From: Fimbriimonadales bacterium | GTDB taxonomy: Bacteria > Armatimonadota > Fimbriimonadia > Fimbriimonadales > GBS-DC | NCBI GenBank assembly: GCA_026003075.1 | Contig: BPGO01000006.1 | Location: forward strand, 105,922-169,921 | Direction: 5' to 3' | DNA: 64,000 bases | Part shown: in pieces, positions 11,619 to 19,502 of the stretch | Layout of the letters: each line of letters begins with the position of its first letter | Numbering within the stretch: position 1 is the first letter of the stretch | The notes under the pieces: generated by a model | Seen by the model: only the letters and a program-made list of their open reading frames with translations | Database searches by the model: none | Told to the model about the DNA's origin: nothing | Position numbers and translations under genes: made by a program

Positions 11619-12813
11619 GAAGACCGACCCCGTTGACGACCGTGAACTTGATGGCGCGGCAGTTGCACACGAGCTCGCCGTTGGCGCAGTTGTTGCACGC
11701 GGCGTGCCCCGACCACTGGAAGTCCGTCTGCCCTGGGCGGATACTGGCGCTGTCGATTTCGGTAATCATCAGCCAATACTTTTGCCCTGCGACTTGCTGG
11801 AAGTAGGGGGCGGGTAGGCGTGCGCTGAAATGCCAGACGCGCCGTCCCTCGCAGTCTACGCCCACTACCTTGGCGTGAGGAATCACACAGGCGCTAAACA
11901 GGGGCAGACCATAGGGTGGTCGGCAGTTCGGGTCTTGCGGGTAGAACGCAATCTGGAAGGGACGGAAGCGCTGGGACGGGTGGCTCAGCGTGCCCCACCA
12001 TTCCACCGTGTTCACCGCCCCTGTGTAGGTCGCGATGAAGTCGTCCGTGGCTTGCGCTACAAGGAAGTTTGTCGGCGTTGCAGGCGCACAATCGATGACC
12101 GCCGAAGGCGTGGAGGGCAGACACTTGTTCCACGGCTGCTCGTTGTCCAGCGTGCAGCTCGGGCACAACCCTCGCAGCGTGGCGGAGTAGAGGACTCCGC
12201 TAACCCCACAGCCGAGATCGCGCGCATAGACATACAAGTAGTTCGCGCCCGCGTTGAGAAGAGACGCTGGTACCGCGACCGTAATTGTCGTCTGCGCGGT
12301 GTATCCGCCGCCGCTAATCGGCAGCGCAACCCCGTTAATATAGACGCCTGCAGGGTTGGGACCGTTCGAGGGGTCGCCTAATCGGTCGTCCACAGCCCAG
12401 TGGAAGGTAAGCGTCGCCGTTCCTTCGATCGGGCGACAGGGCAGCTCGAACCGCTGGGCGAACAGAATCGAACGCGCCAAGCGACTCTGATTAACGGCGA
12501 TCCACTGTGCTTGCGGGTCAGCGGGCAGCGAGGCGATCCACGGCGAGACGTTTCCTGTGAGGACTGTCGCAGGCGCGCCGCCCTGCGCCGCAGCAAAATC
12601 GGCTGGGCTAAAAGGCGAATTCTTCAGCGGTTGTTCGCAGGCTGTTGACGCGATGAAAGTCACGCCTGGTCCGCTGCGCACAGTCACGCTGAACGGATTC
12701 GCAAACATCGGGGTCAGGCTCGCTGCTGAAAGGGCAGCAAGCGTCATCACGCTTCGTAACGCAAGGCGAACCGTTGCTCGCCAATCGTACCGAGATGTAT
12801 GGAACCTACGCAT
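11596..12813 (-). CDS. Exported protein of unknown function, N-terminal part (frameshifted)
   Basis: The ATG at 12813 follows GGAGG. Residues 1-39 form a basic then hydrophobic signal peptide ending near MFANPF. The mature part is Cys-rich and beta-rich. A central stretch (AVDDRLGDPSNGPNPAGVYINGVALPISGG) looks like a carbohydrate-binding-like beta-sandwich with an ornamental loop. The frame stops at 11596, immediately after an apparent extra G, and the continuing sequence is in the next frame (to 11220). The full protein would have about 530 residues and a dockerin-like tail. Its function is unknown; surface or matrix attachment is an inference. Confidence 0.6.
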   Translation of the reverse strand: MRRFHTSRYDWRATVRLALRSVMTLAALSAASLTPMFANPFSVTVRSGPGVTFIASTACEQPLKNSPFSPADFAAAQGGAPATVLTGNVSPWIASLPADPQAQWIAVNQSRLARSILFAQRFELPCRPIEGTATLTFHWAVDDRLGDPSNGPNPAGVYINGVALPISGGGYTAQTTITVAVPASLLNAGANYLYVYARDLGCGVSGVLYSATLRGLCPSCTLDNEQPWNKCLPSTPSAVIDCAPATPTNFLVAQATDDFIATYTGAVNTVEWWGTLSHPSQRFRPFQIAFYPQDPNCRPPYGLPLFSACVIPHAKVVGVDCEGRRVWHFSARLPAPYFQQVAGQKYWLMITEIDSASIRPGQTDFQWSGHAACNNCANGELVCNCRAIKFTVVNGVGLREPSRRL

Positions 12814-12851
12814 CGTTGTTGTTCCTCCGCCCTAATTAATGAACGGCTTCT

Positions 12852-12902
12852 GAAAAAACACTGAAAAAAAACCGTTGTCGTGTTCAACACGAGTGTTTTT
12901 TC
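12852..12902. repeat. Nested inverted repeat upstream of the exported-protein gene
   Basis: GAAAAAACACT (12852-12862) and its exact complement AGTGTTTTTTC (12892-12902) flank a second 15-base palindrome, TCGTGTTCAACACGA (12878-12892). It lies about 40 nt before the start at 12813. It could be a regulator binding site or a hairpin; no gene to the left on the plus strand needs a terminator here. Confidence 0.5.
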
Positions 12903-12999
12903 ACTGTGAGGCGGTTCGGGAAAAGTCTCTGAGAGGCTGTTTAATCAACATTAACTCAATGTCAAAAGATAGATGCCACAGAAGGTGTACGAAAGCGCC

Positions 13000-13040
13000 C
13001 GCATCCCTGCCCCTCTCCCACCGCGTGGGAGTGGGATGCG
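13000..13040. repeat. Dispersed hairpin repeat, copy 1
   Basis: CGCATCC...GGATGCG encloses CTCCCAC/GTGGGAG within a CCCCTCTCCCACCGCGTGGGAG-type core. Related cores occur at 16307, 43196, 43286, 49422 and inside lpxK near 56248. Confidence 0.6.
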
Positions 13041-13121
13041 ATTTAGGGTGTTTTCACTATGTCCGTATTTGGGGAGGGCTCCCTGCCTCCGATTTTTTTT
13101 TCGAACACCCTCCCGAAACCC

Positions 13122-13151
13122 TTGACACGAAAGCCGTTTTTAGGGTATCAT
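13122..13151 (+). promoter_or_regulatory. Promoter of tRNA-Glu
   Basis: TTGACA (13122-13127), an 18-nt spacer and TATCAT (13146-13151). The start site would fall about 8 nt before the tRNA 5' end. Confidence 0.75.
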
Positions 13152-13165
13152 AGTCTCCGCAAGGT

Positions 13166-13242
13166 GGCCCCATGGTCTAGTGGTCTAGGACGCCAGGTTC
13201 TCATCCTGGAGGACGGGGGTTCGAATCCCCCTGGGGTCACCA
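13166..13242 (+). tRNA. tRNA-Glu(CTC)
   Basis: A 77-nt cloverleaf. The acceptor GGCCCCA pairs with TGGGGTC (one G-T), the anticodon loop TTCTCAT lies between CCAGG and CCTGG, the T arm is GGGGG/CCCCC with TTCGAAT, and CCA is encoded. The GTCTAGTGGTCTAGGAC D arm is typical of tRNA-Glu. Confidence 0.95.
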
Positions 13243-13311
13243 AAGAATTCCTCCTCTCGGAAAAATTCCCGAATTTCCCCCCGAATTTGCCTTAAAAACC
13301 CCCTTAACCCC

Positions 13312-13341
13312 TTGACAAATGCGCCCTCGATGTGATATAAT
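13312..13341 (+). promoter_or_regulatory. Strong sigma-70-type promoter of the unidentified RNA
   Basis: TTGACA (13312-13317), an 18-nt spacer and TATAAT (13336-13341), with a predicted start near 13348. It is one of the few full -35/-10 promoters here. The others serve tRNAs and the PEP-CTERM gene, so this is a highly expressed class. Confidence 0.8.
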
Positions 13342-13347
13342 ATAGAT

Positions 13348-13672
13348 GCTGTTGGGGAAACCCGATGGCGTGACCCGAGTGCAGCGGGAGAGTCCCTGCT
13401 GTCGGGAGCCTCGCGAAGTCTTTGCGAGCCAAGCCGCGTAAGCGGCATGAGAAGCGGACGGCGAGGAGTAATGCGGTTGCCTGCGCCCCAGCAAAGGCCA
13501 CTGCAAGCGGCAGATAGGAACGCTCGGAACGCTATCGCCCACTCGAGAAGTGATAGGACGCCTTCGGATCGGCGGCAACGTCGGTTAAGGCTCCGAAAGC
13601 TTCGAAGCGGCGATTGACGGGAAGACGGCTCCGAAAAGGGCGCTCCCCAAGCGCTCGGGTTTTCTTATTTTT
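13348..13672 (+). ncRNA. Putative structured non-coding RNA, family not recognised
   Basis: About 325 nt between a consensus promoter and a terminator, with no plausible reading frame. The sequence is rich in local hairpins: GGGGAAACCC; CCCGA...TCGGG enclosing CAGCGGGA/TCCCTGCTG; CTCGCGAA/TTTGCGAG; a GTAA-capped GCCGC/GCGGC; and CTAT...ATAG around CACT/AGTG. The length suits tmRNA or RNase P RNA. However, it lacks the tRNA-like end of tmRNA, and the RNase P P4 strands (GGAAAGTCC and ACAGAA..GGCTTA) are only loosely echoed. Riboswitch consensus motifs (GEMM, cobalamin, glycine, SAM, TPP) were not found. The next gene, a PilB ATPase, begins 31 nt after the terminator. Confidence 0.6.
13638..13672 (+). 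terminator. Intrinsic terminator of the unidentified RNA
   Basis: A GCGCT/AGCGC stem extended by G-T and G-C pairs, followed by GGG and then a T-rich tract (TTTTCTTATTTTT). Confidence 0.75.
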
Positions 13673-13703
13673 GCCCTCCGATATGGAATAACCCCTATCG
13701 ACA

Positions 13704-15437
13704 ATGGGGTACGGAGGCGCAACGGGCTTTGTGGGCATCGCCGATCTGTTTCTCCAACTGGGGCTAATCACGGAAGACCAACTCCATGAAGCGCTCCAGA
13801 AGCAACATGAAGGCGTGCCCATCCCCCTGGAACATTTGCTGGTACAACTTGGGCACATCACCGAAAAGGATCGCGTGCGCGTGATGGGGCACCACTGGGG
13901 CGTACCGTTCGTAGACCTCGTCGAAACCCCACCCGACCCACAACTGGCGACCTTGCTCTCCCCCGAAATCGCCAAGCGTTATCGTGCCGTGCCCGTTGCG
14001 AAAGAGAACGGTAAACTCATCGTCGCGCTGGCGGACCCGCTGGACATTTTCGCCATCGATGAAATCCGCCAACACACCAAGCACGAGATTGAAGCCGTTA
14101 TTGCCACCGAGGAAGACATCCAAAACGCGCTCAAAAAACTCTATCGCGACGACACCGCCGTCTCGGACACCGTCAAGGAATTGATGCGCGACCTGGGCGA
14201 GAGCGAAATGCTCGTCCACGAGGGGGCGGAAGAGGAACTCTCTGCCGAAGAGTTGCGCGAAATCGCCGACGACGCCCCCGTCGTGCGTCTGGCGAACATG
14301 ATTATCACGCAAGCCATCACCGACGGCGCAAGCGATATCCACATCGAACCCACGCGCGATTGCCTGAAGGTGCGCTATCGGATTGACGGCGTGATGATCG
14401 ACTCGATGGTATTGCCCAAGCGCGTGCAGGCATCGCTCACCTCGCGCTTCAAGATTTTGGCGGATATGGACATCACCGAGAAGCGAGTGCCCCAGGACAA
14501 CCGCATTAGCGCGACCATCGACGGGCGCGAGTACGACTTCCGCGTGTCGACTTTACCCTGCATCTACGGCGAGAAAATCGTGATGCGCGTGCTGGACAAG
14601 TCCAGTGTGCGCGTCGGCTTAGAAAAACTCGGTTTCCTGCCCGACACGCTTACCAAGCTGGAAGAGGTGATCAGCCGTTCCTACGGGATTATTCTCGTCA
14701 CGGGACCGACGGGGTCGGGTAAATCCACCACACTCTACTCGATTCTTTCGAAGTTGAACACGGGGCTGGTGAACATCATCACGGCGGAAGACCCAGTGGA
14801 ATACGAGTTGCCGGGCATCAATCAGGTGCAGGTGAACCCGAAAGCAGGGTTGACCTTTGCCAGCGCGTTGCGGGCGATGTTGCGTCAAGACCCCGACATT
14901 ATTATGGTGGGCGAGATGCGCGACCGCGAGACCGCCACCATCGCGATTGAGGCAGCGCTCACGGGGCACCTGGTTTTATCCACCCTGCACACGAACGATT
15001 CATCAAGTGCGCCGCCCCGTCTCACTGAGATGGGGGTGGAGCCGTTTATGATTGCCTCGTCGCTGATCGCCGTGCTGGCGCAGCGGCTTGTGCGCACACT
15101 CTGCCCGCGCTGTAAGGAGCCTTATCAACCCACCGAATCGGAGTTCACCCGCTACGGGTTTACGCCCCCACCGAATCGGCACGACTTAATCCTCTATCGT
15201 GCTAAAGGTTGTGAAAACTGCAAAAACACAGGCTACAAAGGGCGCACAGGGATCCACGAACTGCTGGTGATGTCGGACCCGATACGCGATTTGATTCTCA
15301 AACACGCCGCCGCTTATGCTATTCAGAAAGTGGCGGTGGAACATGGTATGCGCCTACTCAAGGAAGACGCCCTCGAAAAAGTGCTGCTCGGACGCACGAG
15401 TATCGAGGAGATTGTGCGCGTCATCTACAGCGGATAG
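13704..15437 (+). CDS. pilB: Type IV pilus / type II secretion assembly ATPase (PilB/GspE)
   Basis: A 577-residue cytoplasmic hexameric ATPase that powers pilin or pseudopilin assembly. An N-terminal MshEN-like domain (about 10-150, with LGLITEDQLHEAL and YRAVPVAKENGKLIVALADP) is followed by the secretion ATPase. That has Walker A GPTGSGKST at about 334-342, the Asp box LRQDPDIIMVGEMRD near 393-407, and the His box LSTLHTND. A tetracysteine zinc site follows (CPRC near 467, CENC near 503). AAGGAG-like ACGGAGG lies before a GTG at 13731, so the start may be there rather than at the ATG at 13704. No other pilus gene is nearby. It heads a run of same-strand genes (HDOD and che), hinting at regulated twitching-type motility or secretion. 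Confidence 0.92.
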   Translation: MGYGGATGFVGIADLFLQLGLITEDQLHEALQKQHEGVPIPLEHLLVQLGHITEKDRVRVMGHHWGVPFVDLVETPPDPQLATLLSPEIAKRYRAVPVAKENGKLIVALADPLDIFAIDEIRQHTKHEIEAVIATEEDIQNALKKLYRDDTAVSDTVKELMRDLGESEMLVHEGAEEELSAEELREIADDAPVVRLANMIITQAITDGASDIHIEPTRDCLKVRYRIDGVMIDSMVLPKRVQASLTSRFKILADMDITEKRVPQDNRISATIDGREYDFRVSTLPCIYGEKIVMRVLDKSSVRVGLEKLGFLPDTLTKLEEVISRSYGIILVTGPTGSGKSTTLYSILSKLNTGLVNIITAEDPVEYELPGINQVQVNPKAGLTFASALRAMLRQDPDIIMVGEMRDRETATIAIEAALTGHLVLSTLHTNDSSSAPPRLTEMGVEPFMIASSLIAVLAQRLVRTLCPRCKEPYQPTESEFTRYGFTPPPNRHDLILYRAKGCENCKNTGYKGRTGIHELLVMSDPIRDLILKHAAAYAIQKVAVEHGMRLLKEDALEKVLLGRTSIEEIVRVIYSG

Positions 15438-15446
15438 GAGGCTATT

Positions 15447-16298
15447 ATGGTTACTCAAACGCAATCGATTGTCCAGAAAGTCAAAGAACTCGCGGTGTTG
15501 CCGCAGGTGGTGCACCAAATTATCCACCTGACCAGCAACCCCAACGCGAATGTGCGGGACTTAGAACGGCTCATTAGCATCGATCAGGGCATGTCGACGC
15601 GCGTGTTGAACACTGTCAACTCGGCGTACTATGGCTTCTCGCGTAAGATTGCGTCGGTGAAGGATGCGGTGGTCTTGCTGGGGTTCAAGGCGGTTCGCAA
15701 TCTGGCGATGACCGTGAGCGTGTTCGACATGTTTGTGGGCAAGACCGACCGCCAGAACCTGCGTCGGGGCAAGTGGTGGCGCCACTCGATTGACACGGCG
15801 CTCTGTGCGCGGTTAATCGCCTCACAGGTGGATGGCGTTTCCGCCGACGAGGCGTACACGGCGGGGCTGCTGCACGACATCGGTAAGCCGCTTTTGGATC
15901 GCTACGGCGGAACGCCCTACGAGCAGGTGGAAGAGTGGATGCAACAGGGCATGCCAGAGCTGGAAGCAGAGCGCCGTGTTTTTGGCTGCGACCATACAGA
16001 GGTGGGGCGCGCCGTGAGTCTGCATTGGGGGTTCCCTGAAAAGTTGGTGGAAGCCATCGGCGAGCATCACGCCGATTCTCCGGGCGCTTGGAACGATACC
16101 GGGCTGATTGGTGTGGTGATTCTGGCAAACCACATAGCGCACATTCTCCGCCAGCCCGACACCCCCGATGACTGGTGGTTCTATCTCCCGAACTGGCTCA
16201 CCGAAACGCTGCATCTAAACCCCCAGCGGTTGCAATCGCTTTATTTGGGCTGCGAAGCCGAGATTCAATCTTCGCCGATGGCGGCGTTAGGGCGCTAA
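15447..16298 (+). CDS. HDOD domain signalling protein
   Basis: A 283-residue single HDOD domain (about residues 10-210). It starts with the typical LPQVVHQIIHLTSNPNANVRDLERLISIDQ pattern, then NSAYYGF, VLLGFKAVRNLAM and the degenerate HD site LLHDIGKPLLD near residue 145. HDOD proteins are regulators that usually lack phosphohydrolase activity. They often appear beside chemotaxis or pilus genes and c-di-GMP systems. It begins 9 nt after the pilB stop, with GGAGG before the ATG, so it is an operon partner of pilB. The target is unknown. Confidence 0.88.
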   Translation: MVTQTQSIVQKVKELAVLPQVVHQIIHLTSNPNANVRDLERLISIDQGMSTRVLNTVNSAYYGFSRKIASVKDAVVLLGFKAVRNLAMTVSVFDMFVGKTDRQNLRRGKWWRHSIDTALCARLIASQVDGVSADEAYTAGLLHDIGKPLLDRYGGTPYEQVEEWMQQGMPELEAERRVFGCDHTEVGRAVSLHWGFPEKLVEAIGEHHADSPGAWNDTGLIGVVILANHIAHILRQPDTPDDWWFYLPNWLTETLHLNPQRLQSLYLGCEAEIQSSPMAALGR

Positions 16299-16306
16299 CT
16301 CAAAAT

Positions 16307-16336
16307 CCTCCTCTCCTGCACACAGGGGAGGGGGGG
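16307..16336. repeat. Dispersed hairpin repeat, copy 2 (possible terminator)
   Basis: CCTCTCCTG cacA CAGGGGAGG, a 9-bp stem with one mismatch, just after the HDOD gene. Its core resembles the other CCCTCTCC/GGAGAGGG hairpins of the window. Confidence 0.45.
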
Positions 16337-16389
16337 ACTTTACACGCTCATCTCCGAAAGCTCAAAATAGATGCGAAACCCCGTATCCT

Positions 16390-16395
16390 TACAAT
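16390..16395 (+). promoter_or_regulatory. Possible -10 element before cheC
   Basis: TACAAT about 50 nt before the cheC start, in the 146-nt gap after the HDOD gene. It lacks the usual preceding GG. Confidence 0.3.
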
Positions 16396-16444
16396 ACCTG
16401 CGCCTCGTATTTTGTGGCATAACTCGTAAGGCAGGTGGCACGCC

Positions 16445-17053
16445 ATGACAACCACACTGAACGATTTGCGCACAGACGCGCTGCGGGAGATTGGCAATAT
16501 CGGGTTAGGAGGCGCTGTGACGGCGCTATCTGACCTGACTGGCGTCTTGTTCACCTTAGAAGCGCCGCAGGTGATGCAGATAGATACAAGCACACTGCCC
16601 CAGCTCTGCTGTGTATCGCCCGAATCGCTGGTGGTCGGTACCGTCTCGCGGGTGAACGGTGATTGGCCTGGTGAGGGCGCGTTTCTATTTCCGTGGCAGA
16701 GCGCATGCGTGCTGTGGCAAATCTTGGTGCAGATGCAGCCCAGCGGTTTGGAGGAGCTCAATGAGCTCTACCAGTCGGTGATTAACGAAGTGAGCAACAT
16801 TATGCTGGGCAACTACCTGCAGGCGATTAGCCAAATGACAGGGTTCACGCTGCACATGGAGCCGCCTGCGTTCGCTGCGGATATGGCAATGGCAGTGCTC
16901 AGCTCGATTCTGGTCGAGGCGTTGTATGGGCAGCGCGAACTGCTGGCGATAGAAACGGCGTTCAAGACGCCGGAACACGAGTTCAAGGGCTATTTCCTTT
17001 ATCTTCCTGAAACAGGCAATCTGGAGAAACTGTTTGGCGTGTTAGGCATTTAG
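16445..17053 (+). CDS. cheC: CheC-type CheY-P phosphatase
   Basis: The 202-residue length is typical of CheC. Two phosphatase motifs are visible: DALREIGNIGLGGAVTALS at 11-29 (Glu15, Asn18) and a second copy, INEVSNIMLGNYLQAIS, near 115-131. CheC dephosphorylates CheY-P and, with CheD, adjusts receptor adaptation. It is the first of six tightly spaced che genes; cheD starts 11 nt downstream. The identification is firm. The partner kinase CheA and coupling protein CheW are not in the window. Confidence 0.93.
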   Translation: MTTTLNDLRTDALREIGNIGLGGAVTALSDLTGVLFTLEAPQVMQIDTSTLPQLCCVSPESLVVGTVSRVNGDWPGEGAFLFPWQSACVLWQILVQMQPSGLEELNELYQSVINEVSNIMLGNYLQAISQMTGFTLHMEPPAFAADMAMAVLSSILVEALYGQRELLAIETAFKTPEHEFKGYFLYLPETGNLEKLFGVLGI

Positions 17054-17064
17054 GGGAGCGAGCG

Positions 17065-17583
17065 ATGGCGACGGTCAAACTGGCGGGCATGGGCGAGATT
17101 GTGTGGGCTTGCGGCGCTGGAGTGTTGGGGTGTATCGGATTGGGGTCGTGCGTGGGCACCCTCTTGTTCGATCCGCGCACGCAGATGGCTGCGTTGGCGC
17201 ATGTAATGTTGCCCGAAGCCCACGATCAGGACGCTCTCACGACGCCGGGCAAATACGCCACGACCGCCCTGCCTGCCTTGTTGCGGGTCATGGATTTGTC
17301 GCCTGCACTGGCGTCGCGCCTCAAAGCCATCCTGATTGGCGGAGGCGAGCTGTTCCAAAACCGCAGTCAGACGCTGCGCATCGGCGAACGGAATGTGGAA
17401 AAGGTGCACCAACTGCTCCGCGAATTGCGGATCGATGTGGTGTTTGAACATACAAGAGGCAGCTTCGGGCGATCGTTCGAGTTCGATGTCGCGACGGGCT
17501 TTATTAAAGTGCGTGCTGTGGGGGCAAGCACTGTGGAAAAAGATTTAGCAGCGGTGTTGGGCATCCAGCGCAGGGCTGCTTGA
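17065..17583 (+). CDS. cheD: Chemoreceptor glutamine deamidase CheD
   Basis: A 172-residue protein that deamidates receptor glutamines and binds CheC. The active-site motif LGCIGLGSCVG places the nucleophile at Cys29 and the His in LAHVMLP at His46. In the well-studied Thermotoga enzyme a Thr lies six residues before the Cys; here that position is Cys23, an unusual substitution (recalled family knowledge). AGGGGAGCGAG precedes the ATG. The position directly after cheC supports the known CheC-CheD complex. Confidence 0.92.
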   Translation: MATVKLAGMGEIVWACGAGVLGCIGLGSCVGTLLFDPRTQMAALAHVMLPEAHDQDALTTPGKYATTALPALLRVMDLSPALASRLKAILIGGGELFQNRSQTLRIGERNVEKVHQLLRELRIDVVFEHTRGSFGRSFEFDVATGFIKVRAVGASTVEKDLAAVLGIQRRAA

Positions 17584-17595
17584 GGGAGGAGACCT

Positions 17596-18663
17596 ATGAG
17601 CAAAATCCGAGTACTGGTGGTGGACGACTCGATGTTTATGCGGCGGATGATTAGCGATTTGCTCAGTCAGGACGCCGCGTTGGAGGTGGTGGGCGCCGCG
17701 CGCAACGGGCAGGAAGGGCTGGAGTTGGCACGCCAGCTCAAGCCCGATGTGATTACGCTCGATGTGGAGATGCCTGTGATGGATGGCGTGACGATGCTCC
17801 AAAAACTGATGCAGGAGCAGCCGACGCCTGTGCTGATGCTCAGCAGCCTCACGACCGAAGGCGCGGAAGTCACGCTACGCTGTTTGGAACTCGGAGCAGT
17901 GGATTTTGTGCCCAAACCCTCTGGTTCCATCTCGCTGGACATCTACAAGATTTCGTCGCAGATTATCGAGAAGGTCAAGGCGGTGGCGCGGGCGCGGATT
18001 GCGGTCGCACCTGCATCGGCGCGTCCCGCCACGGCGACCCCACCGCCCAGCCCGCTCATCGGACGCCCTACGAAGGACGCCCCGCTGGTCGTCATCGGCG
18101 CTTCCACGGGGGGACCGCGTGCCCTGAATACTGTCATGAGCAGTCTCCCTGTAGGACTGCACGCCCAATTGGTGATTATTCAGCATATGCCCGAAGGGTT
18201 TACGCGCTCGCTGGCGGAGCGGTTAGACCGCAGCAGCGCGTTCACGGTGCGTGAGGCGCAAGGAGGCGAGACCCTTCAGCCAGGGATGGCGTACCTCGCG
18301 CCGGGCGGAAAGCATCTCACAGTGGAGCGGGGCGACAAAATCGCCCTCACGCAAGACCCACCCGTCCACGGCGTGCGCCCGTCGGTGGATGTCGCGTTGC
18401 TCTCGATCGCGCAAAACTATCCGGGGGCTGTCGTGGTCGCAATCCTGACTGGCATGGGGTCTGACGGCGCGGCGGGAGTACGCGCTCTGCACGCTAAAGG
18501 CGCGTACACCATCGCCGAAGATGAAAGCACCTGCGTGGTGTTCGGCATGCCGCGCGCCGCCATCCAGACCGGTTGCGTCAAGCGCGTCGTACCGCTCTAC
18601 CAAATCGCAGAAGCCATTACTGAGGGGGTGAAGGAACTATGCAGTCGATTCCAGGCGGCTTAG
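17596..18663 (+). CDS. cheB: Protein-glutamate methylesterase / glutamine deamidase CheB
   Basis: 355 residues. The N-terminal receiver domain has Asp10, Asp11 and the phospho-acceptor Asp56 (VITLDVEMPVMDG), plus Lys107 in FVPKPSG. A Pro-rich linker (137-158) leads to the methylesterase domain with the catalytic triad Ser170 (VIGASTGGP), His197 (IIQHMPEGFT) and Asp290 (TGMGSDGAAG). It demethylates chemoreceptors when phosphorylated. Its 3' end overlaps cheR by 25 bases, indicating coupled translation of the two opposing adaptation enzymes. Confidence 0.96.
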   Translation: MSKIRVLVVDDSMFMRRMISDLLSQDAALEVVGAARNGQEGLELARQLKPDVITLDVEMPVMDGVTMLQKLMQEQPTPVLMLSSLTTEGAEVTLRCLELGAVDFVPKPSGSISLDIYKISSQIIEKVKAVARARIAVAPASARPATATPPPSPLIGRPTKDAPLVVIGASTGGPRALNTVMSSLPVGLHAQLVIIQHMPEGFTRSLAERLDRSSAFTVREAQGGETLQPGMAYLAPGGKHLTVERGDKIALTQDPPVHGVRPSVDVALLSIAQNYPGAVVVAILTGMGSDGAAGVRALHAKGAYTIAEDESTCVVFGMPRAAIQTGCVKRVVPLYQIAEAITEGVKELCSRFQAA

Positions 18664-19502
18664 GCGTCCCGAAAACGCCCGAACTCCTAAGTGACTTCGA
18701 ACAGTTCAAGCAACTGCTCAAACGCCGCGCTGGGTTAGATCTCGACCAGTATAAGTTTGAGCAGACCTATCGGCGTATCTATACGATGATGGAGCGGGCA
18801 GGCTATCAGAAGTTCACCGACTATTTTAGCTATCTCGCGTCGGACGATACGCGCTTACGCGCGTTTATTGACCGACTCGCGATTAATGTGTCGGAACTGT
18901 TTCGCAATCCAGAGCAGTTCGAGATTCTGCGGGTACAGGTCTTGCCCGAACTGCTCAAACGGAGCCTACACTTGAAACTCTGGAGTGCGGGCAGCTCCTA
19001 CGGTGCCGAGGCGTATAGCTTGGCGATTCTGGTGCACGAACTGGCGCCGAACCGCTCGCACCAAATTCTGGGCACGGACATCGATCAGGAGGTGCTGGAG
19101 CGCGCACGGCGGGGTGTGTTTGCCGAAAGCGACATGCGCAATGTGCCCCCTGCCTACAAGCAGAAATATTTCCGTGCGTTCCAAGAGCAGGGGCGCACCT
19201 TCTACGAAGCCGACCCTGCGCTCAAGCGCTACCTCAAGTTTGAACGACATAACCTGCTTTCCGACCCCTATCCGCAGGGGTTTGACCTCATCGCCTGCAG
19301 GAATGTCGTCATCTACTTCTCGGACGAGGCGAAGGAGCGCATCTTCCGAGAATTTTACAACGCGCTCAAGCCGGGCGGCTATCTGTTCCTCGGCAACACC
19401 GAGCGCATTTTCAACTACGCGCAAATGGGGTTCGAAAACCCCAGCGCATTCTTCTACCAGAAACCACAACAGGAGGTTCAACGATGGCGAAACGCATCAT
19501 GA
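18639..19502 (+). CDS. cheR: Chemotaxis protein methyltransferase CheR
   Basis: A 287-residue SAM-dependent methyltransferase for receptor glutamates. The N-terminal helical domain includes LDLDQYKFEQTYRRI and the conserved NVSELFRNPEQF. The SAM domain has LWSAGSSYGAEAYSLAI (Gly/Ser-rich motif I variant; usually CS-GEEPY), GTDID and LIACRNVVIYFS. Motif I has SYGAEA where SxGEEP is common, so the Pro is replaced. Start AUG within the end of cheB; the preceding GGGGGTGAAGGAAC gives a Shine-Dalgarno site. It overlaps cheY by 19 bases. Confidence 0.95.
   Translation: MQSIPGGLGVPKTPELLSDFEQFKQLLKRRAGLDLDQYKFEQTYRRIYTMMERAGYQKFTDYFSYLASDDTRLRAFIDRLAINVSELFRNPEQFEILRVQVLPELLKRSLHLKLWSAGSSYGAEAYSLAILVHELAPNRSHQILGTDIDQEVLERARRGVFAESDMRNVPPAYKQKYFRAFQEQGRTFYEADPALKRYLKFERHNLLSDPYPQGFDLIACRNVVIYFSDEAKERIFREFYNALKPGGYLFLGNTERIFNYAQMGFENPSAFFYQKPQQEVQRWRNAS

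Noticed and set aside
13348..13672. RNase P RNA or tmRNA
   Set aside because: Loose echoes (GGAGAGTCC, AGCAAAGGCCA, ATAGGAACG) exist, but the conserved P4 strands and the ACAGAA..GGCTTA end are missing, and there is no tRNA-like 3' end for tmRNA. Left as unidentified.
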